Shown here one piece after another: positions 1-14,400 of a DNA stretch of 64,000 nt (position 1 is its first letter; every line of letters begins with the position of its first letter). The notes beneath the pieces were generated by a model. That model ran no database searches and was not told the origin of the DNA. It saw only the letters and a list, made by a program, of their open reading frames with translations. Location: contig OY728165.1 in assembly GCA_963277665.1 (NCBI GenBank), positions 1,756,494,772 through 1,756,558,771 on the forward strand, written 5' to 3'. A program made the translations under genes and the position numbers. This DNA is from Viscum album. Taxonomy: Eukaryota; Streptophyta; Magnoliopsida; Santalales; Viscaceae.

Positions 1-3000
1 ATTATCCTTATTGTTTATAAATGAATGAATTGAACCAAAAAGAAATAAAACATTTTATATTCATGAATGAGTAGCTAGAATACCTATCACCACAAAATTA
101 TTGGGACCCACCTAAATTGTAGTGATAGAATATTCCCAACCACTTTTCCTTAGAGGTTTCTATTGATGAATTCCTATGAAATCCCTTGGCATAGGGAACT
201 GGTTCGAATAATTACCATGTTCCATGTTGTTGAAACACATTTCATAAAGCTAACTATTGATCTGAACCTTATATTTTCATTCTATATTTTTGGGATTCGT
301 CATATCCCTTAACTAATAATTTTCCTGATTTACTTATCTTCTACACTTGAAGCATCTCCTTATTCGTTTTAAATAGTTCCCATAATATTTGATCCCACAC
401 TTTTTGTACATTATATGTTGGGTTTTCAATCCATCTTGGATTTATCTACTACTCCTCCGAAGTTTAAATCTATATAAATATTACAATCCTCAAGCCCATG
501 AGACTAGTGAATGTCTTGGATATTCATTTTGAACCTGAAGGGAACCTGAAACAATTTCTTCAGGACTAAGAAATTCATGAATTTACGATGAATTTCATAG
601 ACTTATAATTATTCGGTTAAATTTGATATCAAATATACTTTTAGTTTTCATAAAAACCCCATATTTTAAACATTTCATCCTTGTAATTTTCTCCTAAAAA
701 ACACATATATACATCACCTACTTTTTCATCACTCTAAGGAACAACCATTCAATTTTATATTGGATAGTTAGGGAAAAATATTTATTGAAAAATATTTTAT
801 TGAATGTTTCACACTACATGTAAAAATTTTCCTCATTAAAATTTATGTTCTTGATCAGTTTCCACCACTAATTTTATTCCCAATCAAAATGAGTGACCTA
901 TATTACAATATTATCTTATTCTTATAAGTGAAGGTTAGATAATATATTCAAAATGGAGTTAATCCATTGTTAATGGATGAAGGGGGGGGGGGGTTAGAAT
1001 ATCCACAATATATATGAATTATTTTTCATATAAATTATTAATCCAAAACATGCACCTTCTTTGGATATGGTGGGTGTTCAACATGATAATTTTAATTATT
1101 CATAACATGATCTAGTTGATCCATTTCTATCTTGATGTTCGAAGCTTCCATTCCCATCATATATTTCATTCCATTGGAGAAATCATCTCATTTCCAATCA
1201 CATTTATTTCTCATATTGGTTCTAATATCACCCTACATTAACTAATAAAATATATATATTATTTTTGGGATTTAATACTTACCTAATAATCAAATTAAAT
1301 TTCATCTTCGACCATAGAAGGATAAAATGGAAAATGAATTGTATATCATAATTTATGATTCACTATGACTTATTCTCGTTTATCAATTGGGATAGAGTTA
1401 TCCATCAAGTTATTTACAATGTATTTGAGTCCTAATATCTAGAAAAACAAGATTTTGATCTGATACTATCTATTTTGGACCTATCATTTTTCATAAATTA
1501 TTACATAATTTTAAGCATAACTAACCATAAATTGTAAGCTAATAATCCTAAATTATAGGGTATTGGGAATACTAGGAAACTATAATTGAAAACCTGGAAA
1601 TAGAATAAAAAATCACTATATGAATATTATATAAGAGATCCTAACATTCATTGATCTCAAACATCATCATATGTTATCAGGGGGATACATTGACAAATAG
1701 GATGAGCTAAAATCTCATTGAGGGAATAAACATAGGAATAATGTATAGAACATGTGTTGGAAAGAAAAACATGATCACATTAAAAGGCATGGTAAATTAA
1801 TAATCACATGGATTCATAACATATAGAACATTGTGTCATGTGATAATGATGGAAAATGAATGTGGAAAAAGAAAATAACATGACATTAACATGAGTCAAT
1901 GTGAACTGCGTCGAATATATCACATGGTGGACAAAGTCCCATAATGGATTATGTTTACTCCATAATAAAAAACATCATGACTCTTGAGTATAAACATTAG
2001 ACAGGTGCATCACAATGATATATATTTTCACACATAAAAATATATTGATGTGAATTTGTTCCACATAAAGAATAAAATAAAAATAAAAAACATATGTTTT
2101 ACCCATAGAATAAAATGAGTATTTTTATCATGTCATATGAAATAACGAATGGGTGTACCATAATATTATAAAACAATAATTGATTAAAATCATATATGGA
2201 CATTAATAAGGTAATATAGGATTATATCATGATACATTATGTCCATATAATGTGAAACCACTTAAAAAACATTTTAAATTGTCAGAAATCATCCATTTTA
2301 TTGTGGTTAAAAGGAAAATATTAATGATTATATAGGAGAAAAGAATAATTTTTTTATTAAACAATAAATGATATTATAAAGATTATCATGATGAAATTAG
2401 ATATTTTAAAAGAATAATGGTATCTTCAAAAATATTATGGAGTGTACTTGAAAATAGTTATGAAATTTTGATGTTCCATATAACTGGGATTTCTTATCAA
2501 GAGGTATTTGGAAAGGACACATATAAAACATGTCTTCCCCCATAAATGAAATATTAGATGATCTATATAATCATTTATTCAATATATAAATATAATTTTT
2601 GACATTTATATAAGAAAAAATAAGATTTATATTATGCAAAAGAGTGAGAATGTATAACCCTTAGGTAAAACTTTTGGATTATAGATATCCCTTAACATAT
2701 GGTTGAATGAGTTTTGAACATGAAATTAATGTTCAAGATAAGAAAATTGTATTCTTTAATTAATTTATTTTGAATTTATTAGACTTATATTTAATTTATT
2801 CTAATTTTATGAATTTTATTTATGGCCATTTCAATGACTAATAATGTTTCATTTCATTATCCAGCCGAATTTGATTCAAGGTTTTATGGTTACGTATATT
2901 CAATATAATTATTGGTGTACATGTAAAATAGATGAAAAAATCCATATGTGAACTGAAGTGGTATTAACAATCATAAAAAAATTTAAATGGACATATATAT

Positions 3001-6000
3001 ATTTTCTTCACCACTAATAGGTTGATTTGTTGGATTAAATGTTAATGATTATTTTTTAGTTTATTTTTCCCGTTTTTTCAGTAATCATGAACTAGTTTTG
3101 AAGTATTATTTCAAATTAGTCATATATATTGTTTGAAGAATATAAAAAAGTTACAATATAAATTTTACATTATTTTTTAATAGTTATAATGGTTTTATTA
3201 TCTTCCTTAAGTGAGGTAATGGAAAGAAAAATTTTACATCTATTAATGAGGTGAATCAAGATATCAGAGATGATGTTTTAATTTTTAGTATAGAGAGGGA
3301 GGAGATGTGATTTTATGATAGATATTACATTAAAACATAAAAAATTAGAATATATGTATGATACATGAGTTATCTAGTCACTTAGTATAATGGGGTATAT
3401 TTTGTGGTATAAGTAAGAGTGATTTTTAAAGGTAAAGGTGAAGGATTTTATTTCTTGAAGATATTGTCTTTGTCAAACTCCTTAAGGAACTCACAATTAG
3501 TATTTTCATTAAAAAATCACATGGGAACAGGGAAGTATCTAAGAAGAGTAATTAGGAATAATTTATAACATATTCAAGGATTAGTATGTGTGTGGAGAAA
3601 TGGGTGTGAGAGGTGGTATTTTATTGGTGGAAGAGATGCAATTTTTTCATTATTATAAATTTTAAATTATTATTTTACCTTAAGAATATATGTAGTGTTG
3701 ATTAATATTACTAAATATATTAAATAGTTGTGGATTTTTCTATGTAGTGTTTCAATATATGAACCATACATTATCCATGAAACGAAAATTCAGGTATTTG
3801 TAAAATATCATAAATTACCATATTTCTGTATTCAAAAAATATCATTTTTTTTTAAATTAACAATTTTAGCTCTAAAAATTTTCAACAACTAGATTAAAAA
3901 AATCAGAGAAATAATTTTGTAAAAATTATAAATTTTTATTTTTTTTAAAATCAGCAATAATTTGAAAATAAAAATAGAAATATTATAATTGATGTTGTAA
4001 AATAATGAAAATAAAATTAAGGTATCTAAAAATAATTTTGTTATTATAATAAAAAAATAACTTATGATTCCATTTTATTGAATAAATATTCTTTTAAATT
4101 CTTATATTAAATATAAAATGTCTTCTAAATATGCATATCTAGCGAAAATACCAACACTTAATTTATCATATTAAAAAAATTATTTACTTATTTAATGTTA
4201 TAAATATATTGTATTTTCATTTATAAGATTCCTGAATTTTATTTATTCATTATTAGGTGAGGTTACCATTATAACGGTCAGAATACTATTCCTAATAGTC
4301 ACAATATTATTCAAACAACCCAGTTACTTTTACAACAATCATATTTCTAAATATCATAAGGTTTTAATACATTATATAAATACATATTTTTCCATCCATA
4401 AATCACATATATTTTCAGAAATGGTTATCTATAAATTCATAATTTCAATTAATATTTTATTATTAACATTGTTTTTTATTTATAAAGCATTATTTGTGTG
4501 TGTGGAAAATCTAGTGTATCGAGGAGACCATAGTTATATTATTTTCTATTTAATGTCCCACTGTAATATTTGGAATATTTATTGGTCTTTTTAATGGCTA
4601 ATGTTTCATTCTTAATTGATGAGAATAATATTTTTTATCTTCTCTATGTGATATATGTGCTTTATACAACATGACATAATTATAATAAGGTAAATTTTTT
4701 TAAGAAAATTCTAGGTCATTACAAATGCTACCATAAAAGAGATTCCTTGACCAGTCACAACCTCCTACTTCATGATATTGGGAAAATAATTAAAAATAAT
4801 TTAAATACATAAATCCATACATTAAGGAATATTCATTAATAAGAATTATTATAATCATTCATTACAACAAAAATGGTTAATAACACATTCCAACTGCCCC
4901 AAAAGTCCAAATGTTATACATTACACAACCACAAAAATTGCTATGAATCTTACTATCTCAGGTTCCAACTAAGAAAAAAAACTAAATCATCCACCAACTT
5001 TATCACATAACCATCATCCATCATAGGCACATAGTATGTCGCTTCATAAGGTTAAAATCTAATTTTATCCCATATAGTTGGAAGAAAACCACATAATGTC
5101 AACAATAAAACAATTATTTAAAATAATTGAACCCATAGTTCATAATAAAATAAGCTCATTTTCCCCAAAATTTTATATTTATCAAATAAAATCATTACTA
5201 AAATTTAAAATTAACCAATTAAATTATTTTATGTTATAATTGTAGGAATCCTAAGACATCATCTATCAATAGTAACATGATTTTTAATCATTCCTTAATG
5301 TATCACTTATATTTTAATCAAAATATAATAAATAAATAATTCTATTAACATTCCTCTAATAATATTTTAATATAAAAAAAACTTTATTTCATTTAATATT
5401 ATCCAATAATAATTACTATCTGGATGATTTGTATCTAATTTTCCCCATAAATAACATGGAAAACCCTAGAATAAATTACATGTTAACCATTGAAAAAAAT
5501 ATATAAATAAATATTAAAAAAGTGTAAACCTATCAACATGATATAAACACATGTGATCACTGTATCAATAAACCATTACATTTCATTATATCCATTGTAA
5601 TATTCATTAAGGCCAATTCACATATTTCATAAAAAGATAAAATATTCAAATATTATGATTTAACAAAAAATAACAAGAGATGAAATGAATCACCTACATT
5701 GATTTATATGGATAACTTTCTCCACACAAGAACATTTGATATAAGGAAAACTACCACCGAAATTGAAACCTCTAAGTTAAAGAAAAAGAATTCAAAACCT
5801 ATAATTCATGTACCAAAAATAACCAATATAAAATTTTATCCACATGACAAATTGAATAACCATAATGGACTCACTATGAAAAAGAAGAACGAAGGGTGAA
5901 TATAATGAGGAAAAAAGGTCTTCTCTGACATCTTGAACCATTATTCCACTCAATGGTGCTGTAAGACATATTGGCTACATGGACCCCATCACATATCCTC

Positions 6001-8099
6001 AAATTTTAGAGACTACCTAATTGTTGATAGGGCCTAGGCTTTTTATGTGGGGATATTATTCCTTCATTACACGAGTGTAACACATCATAAAAACATAAGA
6101 ACAAGAACATAGTGTAAGTAATAATATATAAATAGATTGTTTTTTATAAGAATATAGTAATAAAAAAATATTAATCAATTAGTAATCAAATACAAAATAT
6201 GATGATACAAGTCATGTCTCTATTAAATTGGAAAACATGGATACAAGTTAGTATACATATCATTCTATACAATGGAATCTAAAATAAGGAAAAAAGTATC
6301 CGTGCATCCTAAGATCCATCTCTACTATATGGTTCCCAGTTCCATCCAAATATAATCAATAAGTCATGAGTCCAAAGATAGAAATATCCCTCTATTAACA
6401 TATTCATACATATAACCATATCACATACCAATTGAATCTTACATGGGGTGTGTGAAAAAACTACATTTTCCTCCACCAAGGGAATCAATAAAATCTATAG
6501 CATGTAATATAAATTGAAATAGTGTTCTTCTACGAATATAAAATTTTAAAGTATTATAAAAATGGTAATACACAAATACAATTTTCCGTCTCAGCAAGTT
6601 TCTAAACCTGTAAACATTTCATTAACAATTATTTTCCAATTTATAATTAGTAACATGAGGTATAACCAGAACTGAAATTTTTGCATGATAATGATACTAA
6701 TAATATGTGATTTGTGTTGTATCTAGAAATCCATGATGATGATATTAATAAAAGGGATACATTACAATAACAAAGTCTTCCTTAAACACATAGTTCTACC
6801 CAACATTGTAATAATATGTGAAATAGAAATCAGGGTTAAGAGTTTAATCACAGGGGAAAAACCGAAGACATTACACAATTATGTAAAATGAAACTCAGTT
6901 AAAGTAATTCATCCAATGTAAAAATATTGAAATGAAAATACCTATGGGTGTATCCAAGGAGACACCTATCTATATATGCCTTTTTAGATCCATGTAGTGT
7001 ATCCAGTGCATCCAGTGTATCCTCTAATAATAATGGAGAGGTAAAATGTGGTGTCATATAGGGAATCATAAATTAGATAAGGATCTGGTTACTAGGAGGG
7101 TAAAAATATTAGAAACCATTATCCCTGAATCAGAATGGAATCCACTAGTGCTCAAGGAATTCCCTTTGGAAAACAAGGATATTTCAAGGTTAACAACCAC
7201 TATAATAACCTCATGTTCCTTATAAAATAGTCACCATATTTTTTATTTATAAATTAATTATTCCATATGATTATTATTAAATTTAATAAGACATGGGTTT
7301 CATTCCATACGATTATTTAGTAACAAGTATAATAGGACAAGTTACCATTCTAATAAATTATTTTTTAAATACATGGTTATCTCCATTACGTTTCATAAAT
7401 ATGATAAGGTGGGAAATGGATTGAATTCAGGACTAATTCATCTTTAAAAACTCAACTATGTGATATCAGTAATATACATTATAAATTACCAATTTAAGAT
7501 TAATTTATTAACTTAATACACAAAAATTATATGTTTCAAGTGGAACTAGAATATATAAGGATAGTCATCACAAATTCAATAGTGATATTATTAATGAAGT
7601 TGTTATCATTACTAGGGTGAAGACATAGTGCACCGGTATGGCGCCACAGACAAACATGTGAAACCACCAAAGGAATAAATAAGGAACCACCAATCACAAG
7701 ATGGATAACATTTATTTTTGTATCCTATAATGACATGAATTAATATTTCAAAATAGTATCTAGATCCCAATCATGATGAATATGATCATTTTTTACCAAT
7801 TAAATAGACTACAAACAATGAAATATTTTCCTTCACAATGGAAACAATGTTAAATGTGACTAAACCTAATGAATGTGTTACTAACCACCTACGACATACA
7901 CATATGACTCTCCTCATAAAATATCATCCTATAGTTTTTTCCTTATATATATGACTTGAAATCAATGCATAAATTCCTTAAAATTGGTCATATGGGCCTA
8001 CACCTCAATAACTTTATCGAAGAGAATGGAAATATAGAAATGTTAAAAATGAATTGAGATCTTTTAGATTGATATCCAATGGGAATAATGGTGATTGGA
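1..8099. other. AT-rich intergenic DNA, no gene recognised
   Basis: Strongly AT-rich sequence with stops in every frame. The only open frame of any length (5699-5899, 66 residues) is lysine/asparagine/threonine-rich and matches nothing I recognise. There is a run of 12 G at 982-993, just after a small perfect inverted repeat (ATCCATT at 962-968, AATGGAT at 972-978). No LTR pair, PBS or conserved protein motif was found. It is probably old, decayed transposon sequence, but I cannot assign it to a family. Confidence 0.6.
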
Positions 8100-8375
8100 T
8101 CAGAATATGAACAAATGAGATATCATGAAGCTGAAATTATATTTTGAAGATGGATCCAATAGGGAGATGAACCCATCATTGCTTTTGAGAGTAAAAAAGA
8201 TAGGAAGGTAGAAAATTTGACATATTATTAAGGAAAAATTCAAAACATCAATGAAAATTATGGGCTGAATTGTTTGGTCACATTTTTCCAATCCATACAC
8301 CGACCACGTGCCATCAACTATAATGAGGGGAACCTCACATATTTTGGATGCATAGATTGAGGAATTGTGCACCAA
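8100..8375 (-). pseudogene. possible MULE-type transposase fragment
   Basis: A 91-residue open frame on the minus strand holds the string IIVDGTWSVYGL and, some 25-30 residues later, FYLPIFFTLKSN. In Mutator-like transposases the first catalytic Asp lies in a DGTF/DGTW motif, and a segment like VPLxFxLM-NK follows at about this distance. The fit is partial. The second Asp, the CxxH segment and terminal inverted repeats were not found, and the downstream frame breaks soon after 8100. This is a suggestion only; the frame could be chance in AT-rich DNA. Confidence 0.2.
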
Positions 8376-9319
8376 TAATTACAAAAACCTCCTGTAAAAA
8401 ATTAGAGTAGTTTCTTGATGATCTTGTGGCCCCTAAAACATGGTTATGGGAAACATTTCACCATGATTCACACTATATTCCAACACTACATGGTTAGAAG
8501 AGACTATAGAGTTTGGTCCTCCCAGTGTCTATTAATTGTGCAACCCAGTGATTTTCTTCACCGAATGGTGTTCTGGGCTCTGGATAATCTATAGACTCCC
8601 ACGAAACATTTATAAATGCATTAGAAATATTTTTTATTTCCAAAATACATAATTAATAAAAATTTAAAATTATACATATAGGAGCTAAAAACTGCGTTCT
8701 TACTGTATTTCCCATATAATGGAATTCATCCCCAATTGAACATTCCAAGTGTTTAAAAACACTATCTGAGAACAACTATAGAAAACGGTAATGTATGTTA
8801 TCCTCCTAATCCGAAGACTTTTATTTATAATGGCCTTGCTTATATTTTATTAGAATCTAATGTACATAATATTATTAGAGAGACTTTCTGCTCAAGTAAA
8901 TTATGCTTATTGGATACTCCTCAAACAGAGCATTGAAATATAAATCATCCTCTTTGGGAGAACAGTTGTAGGATGAGTCAACATGATAATGGAAAATTTT
9001 TGAATCATTATGATTTCGTGCATCGAATGGCACCTCGGAGGTAGTAGAAAATTATAGGCTTCCATAATCTACCACCATTCGCCTCATATAATTCAGATAT
9101 AGACAAAATACTCACTCACAACATACATGAAGCCCACATGAGGAATGATTTTTGTTAGAAAAAAGGGATTTATGAATGGTTCATCAATGAATCACATTAT
9201 TTTTGACACAAATATTTTAGTACCATTCCATCAAATATAATATCCTTGTACCATGAGACTCTGCTACAATGATATCTAATCATTGATTTCTCAATTCTAG
9301 CATTGTATGATTTAATAAT

Positions 9320-9346
9320 CTCCCCTAACTCATTACTCCCCCTATC
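9320..9346 (-). other. polypurine-tract-like sequence of the copia element
   Basis: On the minus strand this reads as two purine runs (GATAGGGGGAGT and TTAGGGGAGA). It lies about 220 bases downstream of the recognisable RNase H end, where a copia polypurine tract adjoining the 3' LTR would be. The LTR start itself could not be located, so the assignment is tentative. Confidence 0.4.
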
Positions 9347-9564
9347 TTACTACTCCGCCTGTAAGATTTTCCATTTGTCTAAATAGAATACATTACCTCT
9401 TTTTTATAGCTGCACCTTCTCCCACTTTTTCAAAGAAACCAACCGTTACTTATTTGCACTCTGAATCTAGGTAAAATCACATATCAATATATTATTGAAA
9501 AACACATCACTCCTCAAGGATAGGGAGTTCCCAAATTCACATTTTTAATGTTATTTTAATTTAC

Positions 9565-10040
9565 TGTACTCCGTGAGAAATTAAAAGCCTCTCAAAATAT
9601 TCCTTGGGTAAAGCCATTGTCAGAATATTTGTAGCATGTTGATCTATAGAAACATACTCCAAATTCACAAGTCCATGCTACACCTTCTCCTTTATAAAAT
9701 GATATTTAATATCAATTTTCTTTATCCTTGAGTGATGAAATGTATTATTTATTGGATTTTTCACACTTTAATTATCACACTAAATTTCATCAAAGACATC
9801 AATTCATGTCTCATATCATCAAGATGATTCTTCATGCACGATATCATTGTGTATACTCGAGTGGATGAAATATACTCATCTTCTATGGTGCTCAATGAAT
9901 CGCAATCTTGCAGTTTCTTAACACAGAAATACACAAAACATCATGATATAATTCAACTCTTAACGTTGATTTTCTATCATCGGTAGATCTGTACCATTCA
10001 TCATTAGAATATCCCAATAGTTTTGGATGATAATTGAATA
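9565..10040 (-). pseudogene. copia RNase H remnant
   Basis: Minus-strand reading gives LLGYSNDEWYRSTDDRKST (9961-10020), the copia RNase H start (usual form GYSDxDWAGxxDDRKST), and then near 9600-9710 IKYHFIKEKV and SIDQHATNILTMALP, which match the C-terminal copia pattern (xYHxIREx, DQxADIFTKxLP). In the family this domain removes RNA from RNA:DNA hybrids during reverse transcription. The second D of the usual SDADW motif reads E here, and stops break the frame, so the enzyme is dead. Confidence 0.7.
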
Positions 10041-10620
10041 TAAATTCAAATTGAAATTTATAGTTCCTTGGATGTACTAAAGTGTTTTTTTCATTTCCAT
10101 AATTTGAGTTTCCTCAGGATTTCATTGATATCGTTCTTCTTTCATGTGTTGAAAATAATATAAAGTCTTGTCACTATATTTATATTAAACTTACAATAAT
10201 CATCATATACTTTATGACATTAATAGTATTCCCATCATCATATATTTTATGACATTAATAGTATTCCCATCATCATATTTCGTGTTTCAGCCTATATAGA
10301 ACAATATTCAATCAAAAACTATGTTATCATATTCATGAATAAGAAAACCATATGACATGTCAATATAACTTCTACTTCTAGAACCCCATTCAAAAATATA
10401 GATTTGATGTCCATCTGAAAAACCATGAAATTTTATAGAACTACAATGGTGAAGAATAATCCAATTATTTGTAGACTAGAAATAGGTGAAAATGTCTCAT
10501 TGAAATAAATAACCTCTATCTAGGAGTAGCCTATACACACTAGCCACGATTTGTTTCAAATCACTATGCCATATTCATTCATATTGTTACGAAAGACCCA
10601 TTTAGAACTATTAAAATTAT
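10041..10620 (-). pseudogene. copia reverse transcriptase remnant
   Basis: The minus strand opens with SKWVFRNNMNEYGIVI followed by a stop and NKSWLV (10520-10608), the standard copia RT start (KWVFRxKxxxxGxVxRxKARLVAxG). MDIKSIFLNGVLEVE follows at about 10370-10417, matching MDVKTAFLNGxLEE. Several frameshifts lie between them. The YVDD box was not found intact. A 35-bp tandem duplication (10201-10270) lies inside the domain and by itself breaks the reading frame. Confidence 0.7.
10201..10270. repeat. 35-bp tandem duplication inside copia RT
   Basis: Two adjacent 35-base copies, 10201-10235 and 10236-10270, differ at one position (ATAC versus ATAT). A third partial copy starts at 10271. Because 35 is not a multiple of three, the duplication shifts the RT frame. 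It is a local slippage or repair duplication within an already dead element. Confidence 0.85.
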
Positions 10621-11990
10621 TATCGATTGTACTAGAAACAATCCCCCATTCCATATTTTATTCAATCTTTTATAGATAATCATGTATAACCTAGACCATG
10701 TTCTCATCATTAGTTGCATCAGCAAAACATTTCTTCTTCATCTGAGATATTAAAAATGCCAACTGTAATGACGTCCTTCTTATTATTCTAACATGAAATA
10801 TTTGATCACCAATGATATTTTACATATCTATTTTAGCAAAAGTCATTGGGTTCTTTCTAGTTGCAGACTTGACTTCTTTCTTACTCATCATTAGTATCTT
10901 CTTCAAAATCAGTATCATCCACTGCTACTCCCCTATTATTTTACCTCCTCATCACTCTAATCAAGAAATTTTTCAATATGTTGTTGAATATTCTCATCAT
11001 TTTCCACAAGAGTTACATCATTTCCCTTAGCTACTTTTCCCATACACTTATTAAATCATTTATAAAGTTTCCTTTTTTCTATGTAACCATTGAATATGAC
11101 TTCTTATCCAAGTGACTCAAACATCTTGTTTTTGACATTTTTGTGAATATATAATTTACTTCAAATGATATGAAAGTAATTCACTATTAGAATCATTACA
11201 TACCACATATCTTACTATGTCTTTCCTACCTTTAGTCACAACAGATCCCTATTATAAATGTAAATCAATGTCAAAACTACTTCATTCCAAAATTACTCTT
11301 GAAGGACCTTTTCAAAAAGCTTCATTATTTCCATCTTGTTGATGATCTGATTTCTACTCTAAACCAGTACATACTATTGGGGTGTTCTTACAGAAGAATA
11401 TTGATGACTTAAACCCTGTTTCCCAAGATAATCTTCCACTTTTCCATTTTTGAATTTCAAATAATTATGAGTACAAACATCAGAATTTTATGGCCAAGCA
11501 TCCATTCAGATTACTTCATATACTATTTTAAGTAACTGAACACATTAGACTTATGGGAAATGAAAAATACCCATTCCATAATAATTTTTTGATCAATAAA
11601 AATAAAGTAATACCCATTCCAATCAATTTCTCTTTTGAGAAAGGTATATAAACATCAGCACGAGGAATATTCAACCACTCTTGATGACTTGTTTTCCACT
11701 TCATAGTAACTCCTTCTGATAAAATTCCACTACTGAAAAGCATCACACATATGTGTATGATCAGGTGATATCTTACAAAGGTCTCTAGTGTCATCAAACT
11801 TGACCATATTTTATAGGGATTATTGGCATAAAATAACCAGTTGTTTATTCCATAGCTTGTTTTCTTCCTCTCTTGACAAAATCACATATCTTCTTTTCCA
11901 CTTATGGGGTAGAGATTTCCCTTTCTTTCGTTTCCCTATAGAAGTAATAAAAAATTCATCCAATAAACATACACATAGTCTTAGTATAAA
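10621..11990 (-). pseudogene. copia integrase region, heavily decayed
   Basis: By position between protease and RT this should encode the integrase. I could not find a convincing HHCC zinc site or a D,D(35)E pattern. The longest minus-strand frame (11528-11797, 89 residues) matches nothing I recognise. It is either a very mutated integrase or sequence that has partly replaced it. Confidence 0.35.
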
Positions 11991-11994
11991 TTAT

Positions 11995-12240
11995 AGAATT
12001 CCATAAGTCACATATTGTATTAATACTAAGTAGATTATGACTTATGCCTTATACTAATAAAACATCATCATGTCTCATATATTTTCTCCCTAACCTGGAC
12101 GTTCCAGTTCTAATAATCATCAGTCCATCATCATTAAAAAATGGAAAAACTACTTACATTTTATATTTTATTCCTATAACCATATCCTTGTTTCAAATCA
12201 TCTAAAATGGGAAGCCACTGTCAAGGATCAATACTTTAGA
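11995..12240 (-). pseudogene. copia protease / GAG-pre-integrase remnant
   Basis: A minus-strand frame ends in KVLILDSG (about 12209-12234), the copia aspartic protease signature (usually WxLDSGxSxHM), and stops three residues later. Further down, DDVLLV, a stop and then HNLLSI (about 12015-12070) match the conserved copia block usually written DDVLLVEGLKHNLLSI. The protease matures the gag-pol polyprotein. Here stops separate the two blocks. Confidence 0.65.
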
Positions 12241-12712
12241 ACGATCTGATCCATTAATGGTAGTTTCTGTTACCATTACCTTCTCATCATTTATATTTTT
12301 GATCCATGTGTTTGACTTCACACTCAGTGTGGTTTGAAAATCATGATCTTCATCAAAGAGTGATTGACCCACTATATCTTGTAGTGCTACAAATTGATTT
12401 TTGGTTTTCATCTAACATGTTGATTCTTTGATTTTCTACCTGAAACGTCGTAGGATCTAAATTGGCATATTCCTCTACATAATTAAGATACAATATCTAA
12501 ACCTGGGCCAAAATCCTCCACACGAAATACAATGACCCTAAAAATATGTCATATATTTTTTATTTTAGTTTGGATTCCACTATTGTTCTTGTCCCCTTCG
12601 TTATCAATTGGTTATAGAACCCACAATATATGAATATCCCACCTTTCCATAGTAATAAAACCTGATATAGGATTCATTACTACATTTAACTTCTTTACTA
12701 TTAGGATTCCCT

Positions 12713-14355
12713 TTAGATATCTGAATATTTTGAGCCAAAATAAACCTTCAATATCAAAATGGGATTATTTTCTATGACTTTAAGTTTCACAACATATTGT
12801 TTTTGGTCACAACCCATGTCAGTATTGACATCTAAACATGATTTTTTCTTATTTTCTACTAGACCATTATTGTTTACACCCAAATAATTCAGGTTATGAG
12901 TGATCTTTATTGCTGATTTTATATTGGGATTCAATATTTTTCGTTTATTTTTATCATATCATCATTGCTTGAAAATTTCTTCTTCATGTTCCTTAATTCA
13001 TATGATTTTTTCTCTATCTATTTTATTTATAACATTGATATTCTTTCTATATTCTTCAACTAGGAGTTTTTACTCATCAACTCCTCCAGAGACCACTAGC
13101 ATCAATGTCTTAATATTTTCAATATTTTACCAACTTAATATTTTATTCATTCTGATGTTGCATATAGAGTTTTTTTTCAAGTAACACTTTTTTGTATTAC
13201 TTATTTTTTTTCTATCCAAACATTATTATACTCAATATATTATTCTAATTATGCTTCCTTAGAGACTCATCCTTCAACTTATTCTTTATCTTCTTCATCA
13301 GTGATGGTTTCCTCCTTTTTATGATAACTACAGACAACTGCAAACATAACATTTATTCGATGATCCTTATAGATCTCTATCCCTTAAACCTATTTAACAT
13401 TAGACTCAACTGAACTATCACATTCTTGTGAAATAGCTTTTTTCATAATTAAATTTCTCTTGAACTACATTGTTCCTTCCACATAGACTTCAAAATTATT
13501 AGGGGGAATTTCAAATCTAACCTCATCATTTTCTTGGAATATTTTTATGGAACCATGCTGCAAGATGTCAAAACATTCCACATCAAAGTAATTATATTGG
13601 ATGATTGGCTTCAAACATTCCTTTTACTAATTTTAGAATTGAATACATGAATGAAATCACCTCATATGTTTCTTTATCTTCTGTGAGTCTTCAATGGTGA
13701 GAATCTCCATGGCCATAAATTCCACCTATTTAAAGTTCCATGTTTCCAAAGCACCATTGTCATCGTTTCTTAGATCATATGCTACTTGGGTGCTCTGCAA
13801 GTTATCCATTGCCAGTTCAATTGTATCATTATCTTCCCAAACTAAAACTTTCGGATTGAACTTTGGGGGATGTTTCCTCAAGATACACTTCACAATATTT
13901 ATGTCTACAATGAAAACTCCGATATCTCATATGTCTTCCACAGAAATATTTACATCATCAAACACAATATCTATAGACACATTTGGGTTCATTCTAATAT
14001 CATCATACGTGTTCCTCATTACTTTCCTCTTTTCATCTCTGACAATTGTTTTTCCTTCAAATATATTCAATAGATTTTCCCACATATAATCTGAGGTTTT
14101 TCAAGGCTTTTCCTTCATATTAATATCATTGTATATGTATTGCCCAAAATAATCGATTCCATTATCATCAGTAACAAGTTCATTTCATTTATCCATTGAA
14201 AACAGAACACTATTGACATAGACTGAGATACCATGAATCGCTGTTGTGAACACATCAATTATAAAAAATTGAAAGTAGTGTTGCATCTGATTCTTCCATA
14301 ACTTAAAGTCATTCATATAGATGATCAGTACCCCTTTATGATTATTGACCTCCAT
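12713..14355 (-). pseudogene. copia gag remnant with extended C-terminal part
   Basis: The likely start is the minus-strand ATG at 14355-14353, 26 bases after the PBS. The open stretches read like the UBN2/retrotransposon gag of copia elements: WENLLNIFEGKTIVRDEKRK (about 14030-14090), then ILRKHPPKFNPKV and NLQSTQVAYDLRND (about 13760-13890). Between gag and protease lie some 1.3 kb of Lys/Glu/Asp/Asn-rich sequence, some of it open (12713-12934), which would fit the long coiled-coil spacer of some plant copia gags. No CCHC zinc knuckle was found. The plus-strand ORF at 13694-14089 is its shadow. Confidence 0.6.
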
Positions 14356-14380
14356 TTAGAGAGAGAGAAAATGATATCAA

Positions 14381-14398
14381 CCATTCCCTCTGTTACCA
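14381..14398 (-). other. copia primer binding site (tRNA-iMet)
   Basis: On the minus strand this reads TGGTAACAGAGGGAATGG, close to the TGGTATCAGAGC sequence complementary to the plant initiator tRNA-Met 3' end. It lies two bases from the LTR end at 14401 and just upstream of the gag start, as expected for minus-strand DNA priming. Confidence 0.7.
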
Positions 14399-14400
14399 AT

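Noticed and set aside
982..993. G12 run with a neighbouring 7-bp inverted repeat
   Set aside because: No PPT context, LTR or promoter around it; probably simple sequence, possibly with length error in the assembly.
13694..14089. 131-residue plus-strand ORF
   Set aside because: It is antisense to the recognisable copia gag domain on the minus strand and has no motif of its own.
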